DNA of 64,000 nt from Spongospora subterranea f. sp. subterranea. Taxonomy: Eukaryota > Endomyxa: Phytomyxea > Phytomyxea > Plasmodiophorida. The position numbers and the translations under genes were made by a program. The stretch covers positions 124,001-188,000 of the forward strand of contig JAUGWO010000024.1 in the NCBI GenBank assembly GCA_049724395.1, given 5' to 3'. Shown here piece after piece: positions 1 to 12,322 of this stretch. Under the pieces are notes generated by a model that worked only from the letters and a program-made list of their open reading frames with translations, ran no database searches and was not told where the DNA came from. Numbering within the stretch: position 1 is the first letter of the stretch; every line of letters begins with the position of its first letter.

Positions 1-1
1 C

Positions 2-779
2 TATTGCTACAGAGCGACCCATTGTGAGATAACGACAGCAGATGAAGAGATCATCAACATCGATCCGAATAACACCTCGCAATGTATTAATACGCTCTTA
101 CGGCCAGGACACATTGTTCAGATTTGGAGTGAAATCCGAGGGCAACTCGCGTATCCAAAACTGGTTTATGTGTGTCGAGGAAAGGATCATCACATATTGC
201 GGTTTAATCGGTTGTCACACGAGTCGCCATCGATTCACGACCCCATTGCCGATCAATATCCGTCAATAGCCAGATATTTACACACCGGTCGACTATGGAC
301 GTTGTGTCATGATTTTCAGAAGGTTCTCCTGAGAAGTCGTTCACGGCGAACCCACCGTTATTATAATAACTTCACCGATATGATCGATATCTTCAAGCTA
401 CTCGAGTATCGGTTGTCCCGTGGCAATCGAGCACCACAGGTTGAGGGCTTTGCGAGTGTCGACCTGTCCTTTCCGAGTTTGTACTGGTGGATTAGATTTT
501 TTGGGACGGAAGCAGGCACGAATATCCTCGCGATTCTTTCGGAGTCGTCTTCTTTTTATCTGGCAAATACTGGATACGGCCGTATTTATTCCTGTATCAC
601 CAGACGTGGTCTGGCCATCCCCGGTTCGAGGATTCCACACGCTGCATGAACTTTTTACAGAATTAAATCGGATCGGGGAAATTCTTCACGGGCTCGTCAG
701 AACTTCCCCCGAGGTTTTGAATTCCTTGAACAGACACGTTGCTCCTGATGTTCATCCGCACCAACGTCAGGTTGTTTGA
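2..779 (+). CDS. Unrecognised protein, copy 1 of a tandem pair (5' end cut by window)
   Basis: An open frame runs in from the window edge (2-605). A 55-nt intron at 606-660 (GT...ACAG) joins it in frame to a last exon at 661-779, giving 241 codons including the stop. I recognise no domain. Conserved landmarks shared with the second copy downstream are LLRPGH, VYVCRGK, a run around SIHDPIADQYPS, LYWWIR and ANTGYG. Sequence similarity to the second copy continues about 200 bp past the stop codon, so the repeat is a segmental duplication and not just a conserved domain. The protein has no visible transmembrane segment in the part present. This copy appears open throughout, so it is the better candidate for the functional member. 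Its N-terminus and any signal peptide lie outside the window. Confidence 0.55.
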
Positions 780-1239
780 CGTTTAGGCCACGTTCCATAT
801 AAATAAATTATATTTATCCTGTCCCGTCGTCTAATTGTTAAGAAGAGTTCTGGTCGATTTGTTCATCAATTCTGCGTTATGTTTGGGAGTAGGTATTAGC
901 CGCTGGTGCTCGGTTGTAGATGAATCCAATTCATTATACGCACTCCTACTTGTTTCCACTCAACTTTTAGGGCAAGTTAGGGGGCCACACATGGCTCTAG
1001 TGCCAATCACGTCATTCATTGATCGTCGGGCTATCCAAGTTGCAAAAATTCAGATATTTTTTGTTTTCCGTGACGACATGCTAACGATGCATAAGAATTT
1101 TGAACAAAAAAAGATTCAGAATGGATAAGACGAATAAACGTCACACGCCAGACTTTCTAACTTCTCTAAAGTAATTACGTGATAATATTCTAATACTCTA
1201 CACAATTGCGGATTATAGGTTCTGTGCAGTGGACCGGCC

Positions 1240-1608
1240 CAAATCAAATTGTGAAATCGCTGTCCGACTTAACGGTATATGAGAACAACATTCCAACCGA
1301 CTAAAGTTCTATGAAATTCTTTCCGGGGACACTAACCAAGAATTACGGTTGCAGGTTGCACATGATGGTGCCGAATTTGAGATTGAGGCGAACCTGGATG
1401 GTCGCCTCAAAAATGGTAACTGGCAACTGCTAATGGAAGGTGAGAGTGTGAAGAAGGTCTAGACCACCTGCTCAAGGAGGGTTCCGTATTTTTTATGAAA
1501 GCCCTATCTCCAAAACGTCGAGCTGCGAGAAAGGCGGAGCGCCAGATTACAGGAGTCAGCAATGTGTCTGACTTGGTTGAACTTGGTCAATTGAAAATGA
1601 CGTAGGGC
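1240..1608 (+). other. Possible small coding stretch between the two tandem copies
   Basis: Two adjacent coding-like stretches lie here in different frames. The first (about 1310-1460) reads LRLQVAHDG...EIEANLDGRL. The second (about 1458-1605) reads EGLDHLLKEG...KRRAARKAERQ and ends at a TAG. They could be two exons of a small gene or one gene with a frame change, but no convincing intron joins them. No family is recognised. The rest of 780-1780 shows nothing else, apart from the continuation of the segmental repeat up to about 1000. Confidence 0.2.
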
Positions 1609-1790
1609 ACTCTCAAATAAATCACTTAGTAGTTATCTCAAAACTGTGGTAATTGGCCGCTTGTCCCAAAAATATGCAGGATTTGAGAAAAAGCAGCACC
1701 CCTTTTCAACAATCTCCGGTCAACCGTTGTGTATAACTGTGGGAATGCGAGCCAGAGAAATACAAACGCTTTCTTATCCAGACCACTGTG

Positions 1791-3230
1791 ATGGCAATAG
1801 GATGGCAACGGGAACAGGGAACTTGCACATTGACACGTTTTTTGTTGGATAACCTCAAGTCGATCATCCCGTATCTTGATGCAATTGAGTTGTCGGTATT
1901 CCCCTGCTTATCGACTCAGATATCTGCAGGTAATCGCCTTCCGATTTACTTCGAAACTATTCATATTGGGAGTTATCCAGATTTTCAAAATCGAAGCCCA
2001 CAGTTCTGGATGTGGTTGTACATGTCGTCGATGGACTTTTCTACAGATCCTTCTGTCCGCATAACATGCCTTAGGGATTATATCGGTGAAGCTAGCAAAC
2101 TTTTTATTCAAGACACAGATGATGATATGTCCCGACTGAGATCCATACCTCCGTCCACCACGATCATGACATACTGCCATCACCATTTTGACGACGCGAA
2201 TCATATTGAAATATCGAAGATAAATGGTGAGCAAATGCTCAAAATCGATCTCATCAATACCTCGCAATGCGTCAAAACGCTCTTAAGGCCCGGGCACGTT
2301 GTTCAGATATGGCGTAAAATCGATTCAACATCACAATTCGCGAGTTTACATTGCGTTTATGTGTGTCGAGGAAAGTATTATCACATATTGCCGTTAAATC
2401 GGTTGTCACACCAATCGCCATCGATTCATGACCCCATTGCCGATCAATATCCGTCAATAGCCAGATATTTACACACCGGTCGACTATGGACGTTGTATCG
2501 CAACTCCCAAAGTGTTCACCGAAATCGGGCAAGTCGTCAACGAGGATATCTACGCGCCCATCAGTGCCCTCATGACTTCACCAATATGAACAGTATATTC
2601 AAGCAAATCGATTACTGGTTGTCCCTTATCAATCCATCACCAAAGGCTGAGGGCTTTGCAAATGTCGATCTGTCCTTTTCCAATTTGTACTGGTGGATTA
2701 GATATTATCGCCAAACAGGCAGGTACCAGGTTTTTCTAATTCTTTCGGAGTCGTCTCCTTTTTATCTGGCAAATACTGGATACGGCTTTACTTTATTCCT
2801 GTATCACCAGAAGTGGTCTGGCCATCCTCGGTTCGGGGGTTCTACACGCTATATGAGCTGTTTACAGAACTGAATCGGATCGGGGAATTCTCAACCGACT
2901 TGCACCTCCGGTATATAATTCCTTGATCAGACACGTCGATCCTGATGCTGAAAGACAGCAACGCCGTCGTGTTTCCCGGCAACGTCAGACTGTTTCGCGG
3001 CAACCCCAGGTTGTTTCGCAGCAAAGTCCATGCTGTACCAAATTTTGACGTACAGACCAGTGCTCTTATAATACGTAATTCTGATCCTGTCCCGGCAACA
3101 TATCGTTAAGGAACGTTCTGATGACAGTCCAACATACCTGTCTAGAAAAATATATTCGCTGCGGTTCTCGGTTGTAAATGAATTGTCATCGGTTTCAGGA
3201 GTAGAACATTTACGAATGTTCACCATCAAG
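1791..3230 (+). pseudogene. Second copy of the unrecognised tandem gene, probably decaying
   Basis: An open frame from the ATG at 1791 to 2873 repeats the sequence of the copy at the window start (LLRPGHVVQIW, VYVCRGKYYHI, ANTGYG). It also shows about 140 residues of N-terminal sequence that the first copy has outside the window. Near 2785 it carries one extra base relative to copy 1 (after the ANTGYG codons), which moves it out of the frame of the last exon. The last exon (from about 2869) also has small deletions. Its tail shows a short internal expansion of a Q-R-Q-x-V-S-R-Q type octapeptide that copy 1 lacks. The 3' flank still matches that of copy 1 up to about 3270. It is either a pseudogene or a copy with a different C-terminus. 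Nothing indicates its function. Confidence 0.45.
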
Positions 3231-3340
3231 TCCGGCTGTTTTCCTTGTAGTCTGGTACAGAATTTAGGGTCTCAGAATTAGCTTTCGAACTTGCAAACAG
3301 AACTGTTTTTTTTTTCAGTTTTCCATTCCCGTTTGTTACA

Positions 3341-4230
3341 ATGGTGAACTCTCTGGAAATCCACAACGCCATCACAGATTACTTCATGCTTGGAGTTTCC
3401 GAAATGCCATTTTGTCTCAGAAAGCTTTCGATACAGCAGCTCCAAAAACTGCATGGATATCGGACGAGTCATTATACTGTGCTGTCAGCATGTCCAGGGA
3501 CGAACGCCATTCTGATCATAGACACATGCTTTAAGTCTACAGCCAGAGCAGTTTAGATTTTGCACTGCTGCAAAACAGGGGCTAGCTGAGCCAGGGCCTT
3601 CATCAAAACACGTAATGGTTCAAGGATTCTGATAGGGTGACCTGAAACGCTGAGAACGTCAATTCAATCGTTTTTTCAGACACAATCAAGGTTCTCGGTA
3701 CTTTGACCAAGGACATGTTCCGATTTATTCCAGCGAAACGATGATGATGACGCCATCACTGTATCTCCGAAGGAACAAACCTCCACTGTCATCAATGTCC
3801 AGAAACACCTGGAATTGTTCAACCGAAGATGGGGTGGCGATTTCAGATGACTGGACTCAATCCACTTTAAGTTTCAGATTAGGCCTTACAATAGTAATGA
3901 TATCATGGATGACAGATGAATTGAATCAGTTGAAGGTGTTCTTTGTATACGGTGATCTTGAGACATCATTGAATCCCATAAGATTGGTAGTGGTGGAGTT
4001 GTCCAGGTGTTCCTGTAACACATTCGGCAACAATTGCAAATCTGCTGTATGTTCGAAGATAATATTTGATAATCATGTACAGTATTAGTTATTTGCTTGC
4101 TTCATTAACTAGGCCAACAGCAATCTCAATCCGGCCACTTCACGCTGTTCATTGACTGTCCAGCTCAGAAGCCCTATCGAGTCAAGATCAAAATCAAGGA
4201 GCAGTTTGGCCTGGTATATTTGTAGTTGTT
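3341..4230 (+). other. Scattered coding-like fragments, no gene model
   Basis: Three stretches look coding. 3341-3555 is a 71-codon open frame. About 3718-3860 contains NDDDDAITVSPKEQ and follows a good TTTTTTCAG acceptor. About 4110-4222 contains FTLFIDCPAQKP. They are on the same strand, but I could not chain them with convincing splice sites, and I recognise no family. They may be exons of one rapidly evolving gene or remains of one. Confidence 0.2.
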
Positions 4231-5530
4231 ATTGGCATAGTCGACTTACTAAATGTAAAACAATTCAAAATATGGCTTCTAAAATCGTCGAACATGGAGC
4301 TGATCTGCCTCTTTGGTGCCGAATAGTTTCGGTATGCCGGACGATTCCGGCACCATCCATCTGCTGGTTTGATCACTGTACCTGAACCACAAGTGTCAAC
4401 GATGGCAGCAGCTACAACTAGGATGGCGAATTGATTCCATAGCGACTGCAGTTAAATACTTTCATTCTGTTTATAATTCACCTGCAACGGCAGGTTGGAT
4501 TTGTAACGCTCCCTGCCTAATGTTAGTCTAGGCATCAAAATCTCTCATCCTGTTTGACCAGGGCTGAGGATGCACTGGACCGCATCAGGAAGGGAGGTGG
4601 TTATTACGCAGGACACCCAGCCTGGACCTATCGTTTAACGAGAGACGGCCCCCTCGGGTACTGATGAAGCAGACAGTACCAAGCTGGCACTATTTTTACC
4701 CAGGGTTCGCGCCCTGCCATTTTAACAGCTTGGTCATAGCTGTCACTGCCCAAGGGTCCCCCCTGCCCTGAGGCCCATCCCCTTGACTTTCGCTGTGAGA
4801 GGCGCCGCCCGATATCGCGATTCATCTCCATGTTGCTGTGTCGAATCATGATGAGATATGAGACGAATGAGGTGAATGAATAGGGTCGAGGTTTCCTGAC
4901 CAGGGTGGGCCCGTCACAGACCCTGGCTAGGGACGGGCAGGCGGCAGCGGGGTGGCCAGATCAAGTGTGCCGGCATGCCCACCCGTCACCGACTGTAACG
5001 TGATCATCAAGCCAAGTCGGGTTATTCAACAGGCGACTGCGAACCGGCCGGTCACATGTTGAGGTTGACCGAGATGGGACATGGGGATTAAATATGAGTC
5101 ATATGACACCGTCAGACTTGGCCACTCACCTGGGCCGTCCGATGGCGAATTCTTTGTCGCCGTGCGACTGCACGTAATTATCTCTATAAAACACCATGAT
5201 TTTCGAATTATACGTTCAGTGGCTTTTGACACGCGCCAACCTAGCTTGACATGTCAAAATCTGGCCAGTCTGGTGAACGAGCTACATTGGAAAAGATCCC
5301 CCCACGCGCAGACTGATGTGCTGCCAATATGTCAGGAAATAGATATTTCCAGCGATACTGTGACTGTGAAATCGGATATTTCCCTGAATGGAAGGTCGAG
5401 TATAATATGGACAATTGTCAGTGATAGTCACAGATCAAATGGGACCCAACACATTTCAGGGGGCGTATTCCTCATTGGTCCCCCTTTGACATGGTCACTT
5501 CTATAAACGGGAGGAACTGATCGGATTACG
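4231..5530. other. Intergenic stretch without a supported gene
   Basis: Short open frames exist on both strands (for example 5081-5506 plus), but they overlap each other, lack recognisable motifs and show no paired splice sites. No repeat structure or RNA gene stands out. Confidence 0.3.
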
Positions 5531-5537
5531 GTTGACA

Positions 5538-7846
5538 ATGATGATCATCCACTTGACTGCAATGACGCTGATCTTGGCAACCTATGCCCTGCCGGACTTT
5601 GGCGATTTGGTGATAATTCCATCCCCGTTAGTCCAATTCGTTTTGGCTGATTCCGTTTACTTTAGGGGTATTTGGGACGTGGGTACGTTAATCACATTTG
5701 CCACATTATCGCCATCAATTCGGCTCACCTTTTATCAGTTACAACATCTATACAGGAAATCCTCATTATGGTAAGTACATTGATGATCGTCATTGCCTAT
5801 TCACAAATCGTGACCAACTCGCATTTTTAGCTTTCGATGAAGGGTTCGAGAATCCGGTTTTCACCGTCTGGTTTCGCTCCATTGCCGTCACCACAACGCT
5901 AATCTAATTGTTTCTGTGTCTGTAGGTCGCCATGAATAAAAAAAATGCAATTTTGAGTGCGGATCAACGGTTTTCAATGCCATTCGGGGTTGACCTCGTC
6001 AAGACCTCATCGTGTGATTTGGTATTCCAATCGACACTGGTCAATGAAATGCAGGTGTACGCGAACCAGCTTTCGTTCACCGTGTCAGGCGAGATGAGGT
6101 TATTCCCAGCTCCGTTCAGTGCCAACGCCGAATATCGCCGCCTTGAGAAGGTACCTGGAGGGTTTTCACCCAGTACTAAACTGATCCCGTTTTCCTGAAG
6201 ATTGTTAAAAACTCGACCTCCCTGTTTATCGAGACGATCGCCGTCTGCGAGAAATATTCGGCTCGTCTGAACCTGTTCGCCGATCTGGCTCCACTTTCAA
6301 AAGACTTCTCAGAAGGAGTCAAAAGCCTTGGACGAGGATTTAATCAAAGTGATCCGCACTCTGTCCGTTCCTTTATGAAATTCTTCAAGGTAATTCGCTC
6401 TGGTTTCGACTGTTCTTCATAAAATGCAAAATCGCCAACTGACAGGGCGATAATATTTAGGAATTTGGGACCCATGTTGTGGTCCAGGTCTCAATGGGAA
6501 CCCGTCTGATCGTTCGCCATGAGATGGAGGCATCGTCCTATATGGCGCTTAGCGGGCGAGGGATTCGGGTTGAGGTCGCCGCATCCCTATTCGCTACAAA
6601 CAAGTTCAAGCCGAACGCAACCGAGCTGTTCAACTTTGATAAAGAGGAGGTACGACTGACCACAATGGCCTTTCAAATGTTCGCCCATTTCCCAACCGAT
6701 TTTGCTGCAGATTGATGCGTTCATCTCCAGCCGTATATCAACAAGAATATTCTCATCTGGCTCTCAACTGACCAACGACGACGATATTGAACCCTGGTCT
6801 GGACACGCCCTCAACTTGATATCCGTTTACATTGCTCAACTCATCTCGTGTTCAGGTTCACGTCGAAGGAACAGACTCCATCTCCAATTCGGTATCAATC
6901 ATCGGTCTCGCCCTGGTGCGCTTCGCTGATTCGATTTGATTAGATATCAAGTGGAGCCGATTTATGATTTCGTCCCACCGAATCTACGCAGCGACGTGAT
7001 CAAGGCTCTAACGACGTTCTGCCACCAAACGAAGAACGCCCGTTGCACGCCTATCCCGGCTTTGGAACAGAAGATCGACCCGATCTGCCCATCGGTCGAG
7101 TTTCGTGACCATTGGAGTGGCCACATGTCGTGTTTATCAAAACCAGCTGTTCTCAAAGGCGAAACTATCATGACTTGCCCTAAATCATCGGTCATGTCCG
7201 GTTTACGGTTCGCTATGCGGCGAGCGTGGCCAGCATCGGTAGGAAATCGCCATCCCTCCGCGACCCGCGCCGAAATACGCCATCTGATAATCGGCCATCG
7301 CGACAGCAAACGGCGAGCGCCGTATCCGATCTCGGCTGTGTTGCCCTGTACGATCTGGATGCGCGACCGGGTCAAGGACAATGGACGAATCCCGAGAAGA
7401 GGGCCAGCCACGTCTGCCCACAAGGGCATTTGGTCACCGGGATCAAGTTCACCCATCACTGGTATATCCTCATCAATCGCCCTTTCGTCGCCCTAATCTG
7501 ACCCAGCTCCCCCACTCCACATAGCTCCGAACAGAAATCCAGGGACGAATTCGTCAGTTTGCAGTGCGCGCAATCGGCAATGTTCGTCCAACGAAATCGA
7601 TCACTTGTTGACTGATCGCTAAATCGCCAATTGTTGTTCAGTCCTCCAACCCATTGCCACAACACGTCGTTTGTCGGAATGGAAACCTTACCATCATGGG
7701 GCGAGGGAAGGTGCTCACACGGAACCGTCATGACCGGACTTGATTTTGAGATAGTCGATGGGGCACAGAAGTTCCAGCTCCGTTGCTGTCAAGTCGGTAA
7801 ACAACGATGCTCAGTCGGAATTCCTCGACGATTATCTATGAGATGA
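5538..7846 (+). CDS. MACPF (perforin-like) protein with Cys-rich beta-type C-terminal repeats
   Basis: A multi-exon gene with a hydrophobic N-terminus (ATG at 5538, MMIIHLTAMTLIL...), probably a signal peptide, followed by LPDFGDLV and YNIYTGNPHYG near the start of the MACPF domain. The family signature is at 6455-6500: FFKEFGTHVVVQV, matching the MACPF pattern of an aromatic residue, then GTH. Flanking segments (FIETIAVCEKYSARL; EPWFTS and TPSPIRYQVEPIYDF) fit the middle and end of the fold. Introns of about 45-80 nt separate the exons; the exons at 5932-6151, 6201-6389, 6462-6648 and 6712-6791 are well supported. Downstream, three copies of a C-x3-5-V-M/V-x-G motif (near 7175, 7420 and 7712), the last ending in LRCCQV, suggest a repeated membrane-binding C-terminal region like that of apicomplexan perforin-like proteins. 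By family knowledge such proteins form pores in membranes. Whether this one acts in attack, egress or defence is inference. Splice sites after 7200 are uncertain. Confidence 0.72.
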
Positions 7847-8109
7847 ACACAATATCAATACAAGACCCCTTAATGGAATTTCCTTGGGCATTCATCCGCC
7901 ATTCCACATCGATTTGTTTTTTCCTGGAATGCGATAACTTCATTGTCAACAGAAATACGGTGATGACCCCATTGAGCTAACTCCGCCTTTGCCTCAACAC
8001 TTTTCCGAAAACATAGTCATATCAGACACCAACAGATCCTTCACAAGTGTACTGTCCCCGAAAACAAACCATGTCTGAATTGGAGTTTTTTAGTGAGGGC
8101 TGTTGGCGG

Positions 8110-11100
8110 TTAACGTCTTGATTTCTTGACTGATGGTTTTCCTTGTCGGGATTGCTGTTTGTGTTTGCCGGCGATGGCGTCGAACGCTCCCCGAGTCTTA
8201 CCCTGGTGGCGTTTACTGAGCGACCTCGGGTCGAGAGTCTGATAGGCGAACGGCTCGACCGTCTCCCCTTTCTTCCTGGCGTCACCACCGCCACCCTTCT
8301 TCTTGACCACCTTTCGCCGTTTCGCTTGCTGCCCTTGAGGCGCTCCCCCCGCGGCGCTCCTCGCCGGTCTGGGCGGTTTCTCATCGTTCTCGGAAATGAT
8401 CAGTTTTCCGAACTTATCCTGGGAGAACAGCACATCTTGATCGTTGTTTCGCGACCGTTTCTTGTTGGCGCCGTTCTGAACGATATTCATATGGGTCATT
8501 CTCAGTAAATCCAACGGGTCGTTTGAATCCACAATGCATTGTGATGCGCCTGGAACATCACGCTCTTCGCAATCGTCGTTGTCGTCGCCGAACAGAAGAT
8601 CCTCGTAGCTCTCCTTATTCGCCTGCGATTTGTGTCCCGTGTTCCCGTTCTTTTTTTTTTTTTTTGCCTTCTCGATGCCGTCAAGCAATGGATGGTGTCG
8701 GGGCGCCATCACTGATTTGATCTCCTCCGCCGAAAACCGACGCAGCATTCGCTCCAAGATCACCTTCGTTTTCTGGCGAAGTCTAGATCAACAATGATAA
8801 GATTTTGAATGAAGAACGGTCAGAGATGAACCCCAAACCTGTTCTGTTTTTGATCACACCACGAAACAAGTCCAGCAATAATAGGCGCCAGATGTTTTCG
8901 TAGAATATCGGCCGTCAACGTGGCAACAGCAACCTTCACGAATCCAAGGACCGATTTGGCGACTTCTCTGGAGTTCCCGGTCAATAACAGCAGTAAAGTA
9001 TCGAGAATCTGTTGGTTTGGAATTGAGGGATTGAGATGAGACGATCGCGCGATTACCTCAGATATGGTATCGGCCGGGATCTGACCGCGCTTCTCGTATA
9101 TAATCCTGGCGATGGCCAAGACGGTGGCGCTCTGCATATGGGGGGTTCCAGCTAGACCGCCCACCAACATCATGGCGAACTCCTGGATATCGACTCGATT
9201 GGCCATGGCCAGAATGGCGCCATATCCAGCATCACGTGTCTTGAAGCTCACCTCTTTCACAGATAATATGCACTCGCCCAACACTTGTGGGATAATATTC
9301 GTCAACTGATCGTCAGGCAGGATCGTCGCCAATGTCGCAATGCACAGCAATCGCGCCTTCTTCGCTGACGCAGCTGAACCAATCAACGTCAAAAAAATAG
9401 AGTCGTGAAAGAGCGATGATGAGGGCGAACTTAATGTGGCGAGATTATTGCAAAATAGGGTGACGAATGCAGCCCAATCCTGAATGGCTTCAGCATGGTG
9501 ATGTTCCAGCAGTAATTTCATGCATTGATACGATCTCTTTTGCAGAATTGGGTCATTCACGATCATGTTATTTTCCAGAATGCGTCGGAGGCGGAGGATA
9601 TCTCTCCTGATCGAGCTGAATGCAAACCTAAACGGTTTTGATAATTAGGGTTAAATGATGACGGTCTGAAATCCTATATCGGAACACGTACAACAATACA
9701 TAAATCCATCATATCGTGTTTGGTGTCGGAATTCTCGGCGACCAACAGCTTCTTGAGCACCGTCTTGAATAGTCGATTGATTAAGGGTGAAGGTGCAGCT
9801 GCACACCATGCCTGAAACCCGTTCAACCAATCGGAATACGACGATCGTGTGGTGCGATATAGGATTACCTTGGCGCAATCCAAGAGGGACTGGCGCTTGT
9901 CGGCTGACACCAATGTAATTGTGGTAAAAAGCGCAGGGAGCAGAATTTTGGCGATCGGCTCGGGGTTAGATGGCGGGGAGACCGATGACAGAATTAGGGT
10001 CAGGCCACGAGCGATGGGGGTTCGCGATAACGGGTAGCTGTGTAGGAATTGGCACAGATCAGGGATTAACGTGATTAGGACCTGATCCGCATCAGATGGA
10101 CCGGTACAGAACGTGGCGAAACTGCAAACAGGTGGGTGAACGAGATACCCCTGGAATATGAAATGTCGTCGGTTTACCAATCCCATATCTGAGTTAGGAT
10201 CGCGTTCAACGCCTGGCTTTGCACCGAGTTGTTGTTGGACTACGATGATGCAGTGTCAACGTGTGGCGATCAGAGCGAGATGCGGTGATGAGATTACCTC
10301 AATCCACGTTTTGATACCGCGGGCCGACGGAAGGAAATGATCGATGAAGCAGCCCAGGGTGGACGTGGTGGCGTTGTCCTTGATCAACGGGAGCAGCCAG
10401 ACACGTGAGGCGGAGATGGCGTCATCCAGCGATGGCGCATCCGGTGCCGGTAACAGAAGTGGGAACTGCTCTAGAACCGTCGATGCACCTAATGACGAAA
10501 TCGCCACGCCAATCACATTCTCCACTGCCAAACGTTGTTTCCTCGTCACATCATCACTTTGCTGAACAAAAAAAATAAAAAAAATCAGTTGGAGTGGACG
10601 GAAACCGGTCCGAAAAAAACTCCCTCACTGATGAGATGATTTCGACGAGTGAATTAAGTAAACGATTGAGGTGACCAGAGGCTGATGGAATCATTGCAGA
10701 TGATCTGATCGCAGCGCAAACTGGTTCCAGCGATAAAGATCGCAGTTTAAACCGGTAAGATAGAAGCGATTCCGATATTGTAAGCAAAGCGGTGACAAGA
10801 GATGGGGATGAATCCGAGTCCAAACAGAACTGAAATATGGACGTCATTGACTTGGACGCCTGTTTACAGGTCTCGTTTTGATCCAGCGCTAATCGCTAAA
10901 ACAGTTGAATTAATAATAGAACGCGAAGGGATTGATATTAGCAAAGGTGACAAATAGCTAACCTCAGCGAGGGACGTCATGAAGGCGGGTAATGTGCTGT
11001 CAACCGATTGGGGCGACAGCTGATATAGGCGAATATAGCCAGACGTCATGGTCATCATGAACGAGATGTTTCCGTCGATATTGTTGGGATGTGGGATCAA

Positions 11101-12206
11101 ACCAGATAGCGAGCTGAGAACCTCGTCGACGAACGACGCCGTCGGCGATGGGCATAGCTCGAACACGTCCTTGATACAGGCCGTCAATCGTAGAGTTAGC
11201 GAATCGGTCTTGATCGATTGCACCTGAACATGAGGGAATCAGACTCGAATGGGCGACGATCGGTGCCGGGAACGACCTTCTCGTGAAGCATAGCTAGAAC
11301 GAAACCAGTTACCGATATCGGCAACGACACCATGATCTGTTGCAGTAAACCAATCAAGTGCAACGCGACCACCATCTGATTAAGGAAAACACATCGATCA
11401 ATGAACGATTGCCGACACAATTCGGGGTTATCACATCGCAATTGCTGAGCTCGCGCTGGCACGATAACCTGATACAGTCGCAGACGATGGCGGGAGGTGA
11501 TGGCGCTAATCGACTGATGGCAGTGACGACACCACCCTGACAACAAACTCTGTCACCGATCTGCCAGCAAAACACACGGGAGCGAGAGATCGTGTTGGCA
11601 CCTGTGCCGTTCGGCGAATTTTGGGGCGCGGATCGACCGAGAACACGAGAAGCGCTTGAAGAGTTCGAACCGCTGATGAGTTGTTCCAGGTATTGCGCTC
11701 GATGTGATTGACAATATGGGACAATGCGTTCAATACGTGTTTGGTGGTGACCAGGGATTCGGTTTGTGATTGAAGAATCGACAGGAGCATTGACGCTATA
11801 TCGTCGAACTTGGAGGTGATGATCGAGGAGGATAGAGCGTTTCTCTGCAGCATTATCGATAGGAGAAAACACGCGCCTGGTGCCACTAATCAGCATTGAT
11901 AACGTAGGAGGTGGAAGATTACCGACCTTCAACCAGGGGATTGTTGGGAATACGTAGATCTTGGCGTTCCAACATGGTCATAAGGGCGCCAAAATAGGCG
12001 GTGGGATTATTCCCATGACCGGATCCGTTCACAATCTCACTCACCGCATCTAGGACAATATTGGCCGATGGCGGGACAGTTGACTTCCCACGAATCGCCT
12101 GAAATGGATCCATCTCCAGCATCGCGATGATCAACGTCTGGCAGAGGGGAGGTATGGCCAGGACCGGTTGAACACGGACTCCGTCACGGAGTTTCGGACA
12201 CCTCAT
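8110..12206 (-). CDS. RRP12: RRP12-like ribosomal RNA processing protein (HEAT repeat)
   Basis: A long HEAT-repeat gene with several introns on the minus strand. The N-terminal NPTAYFGALMTML resembles the conserved TPTAYFAAL block of RRP12. The C-terminal third carries SVLGFVKVAVATL, then VILERMLRRFSAEEI, then a lysine-rich tail, as in RRP12 proteins of fungi and animals. In other eukaryotes RRP12 binds pre-40S and pre-60S particles and helps their maturation and export from the nucleus. The lysine run near 8645-8665 is encoded by a homopolymer tract. Total coding length is about 1150 residues, close to the usual 1200-1300. Good exons include 8820-9566, 9674-10186, 10256-10549, 10554-10847 and 10864-11223. 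The start at 12206 leaves a slightly short N-terminus, so an upstream exon is possible. TVP23 lies just upstream in the same orientation, but far enough away to be a separate transcript. Confidence 0.85.
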
Positions 12207-12322
12207 TGCACTTACACACTGGCCTTACGTTACAATTGCAGCTGGCTGATGGCGACACCACGATCGACAATCGGAAACGACCAAGTTTGATAAGTGAAAA
12301 TAGTTTTATTCTTGAAAATTCC

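Noticed and set aside
170-2064. Other-frame open reading frames in the tandem gene region
   Set aside because: They overlap the paralogous frame supported by conservation between the two copies, so they are shadows.
9112-11540. Plus-strand open frames across RRP12
   Set aside because: Antisense to well-conserved HEAT exons, with no motifs.
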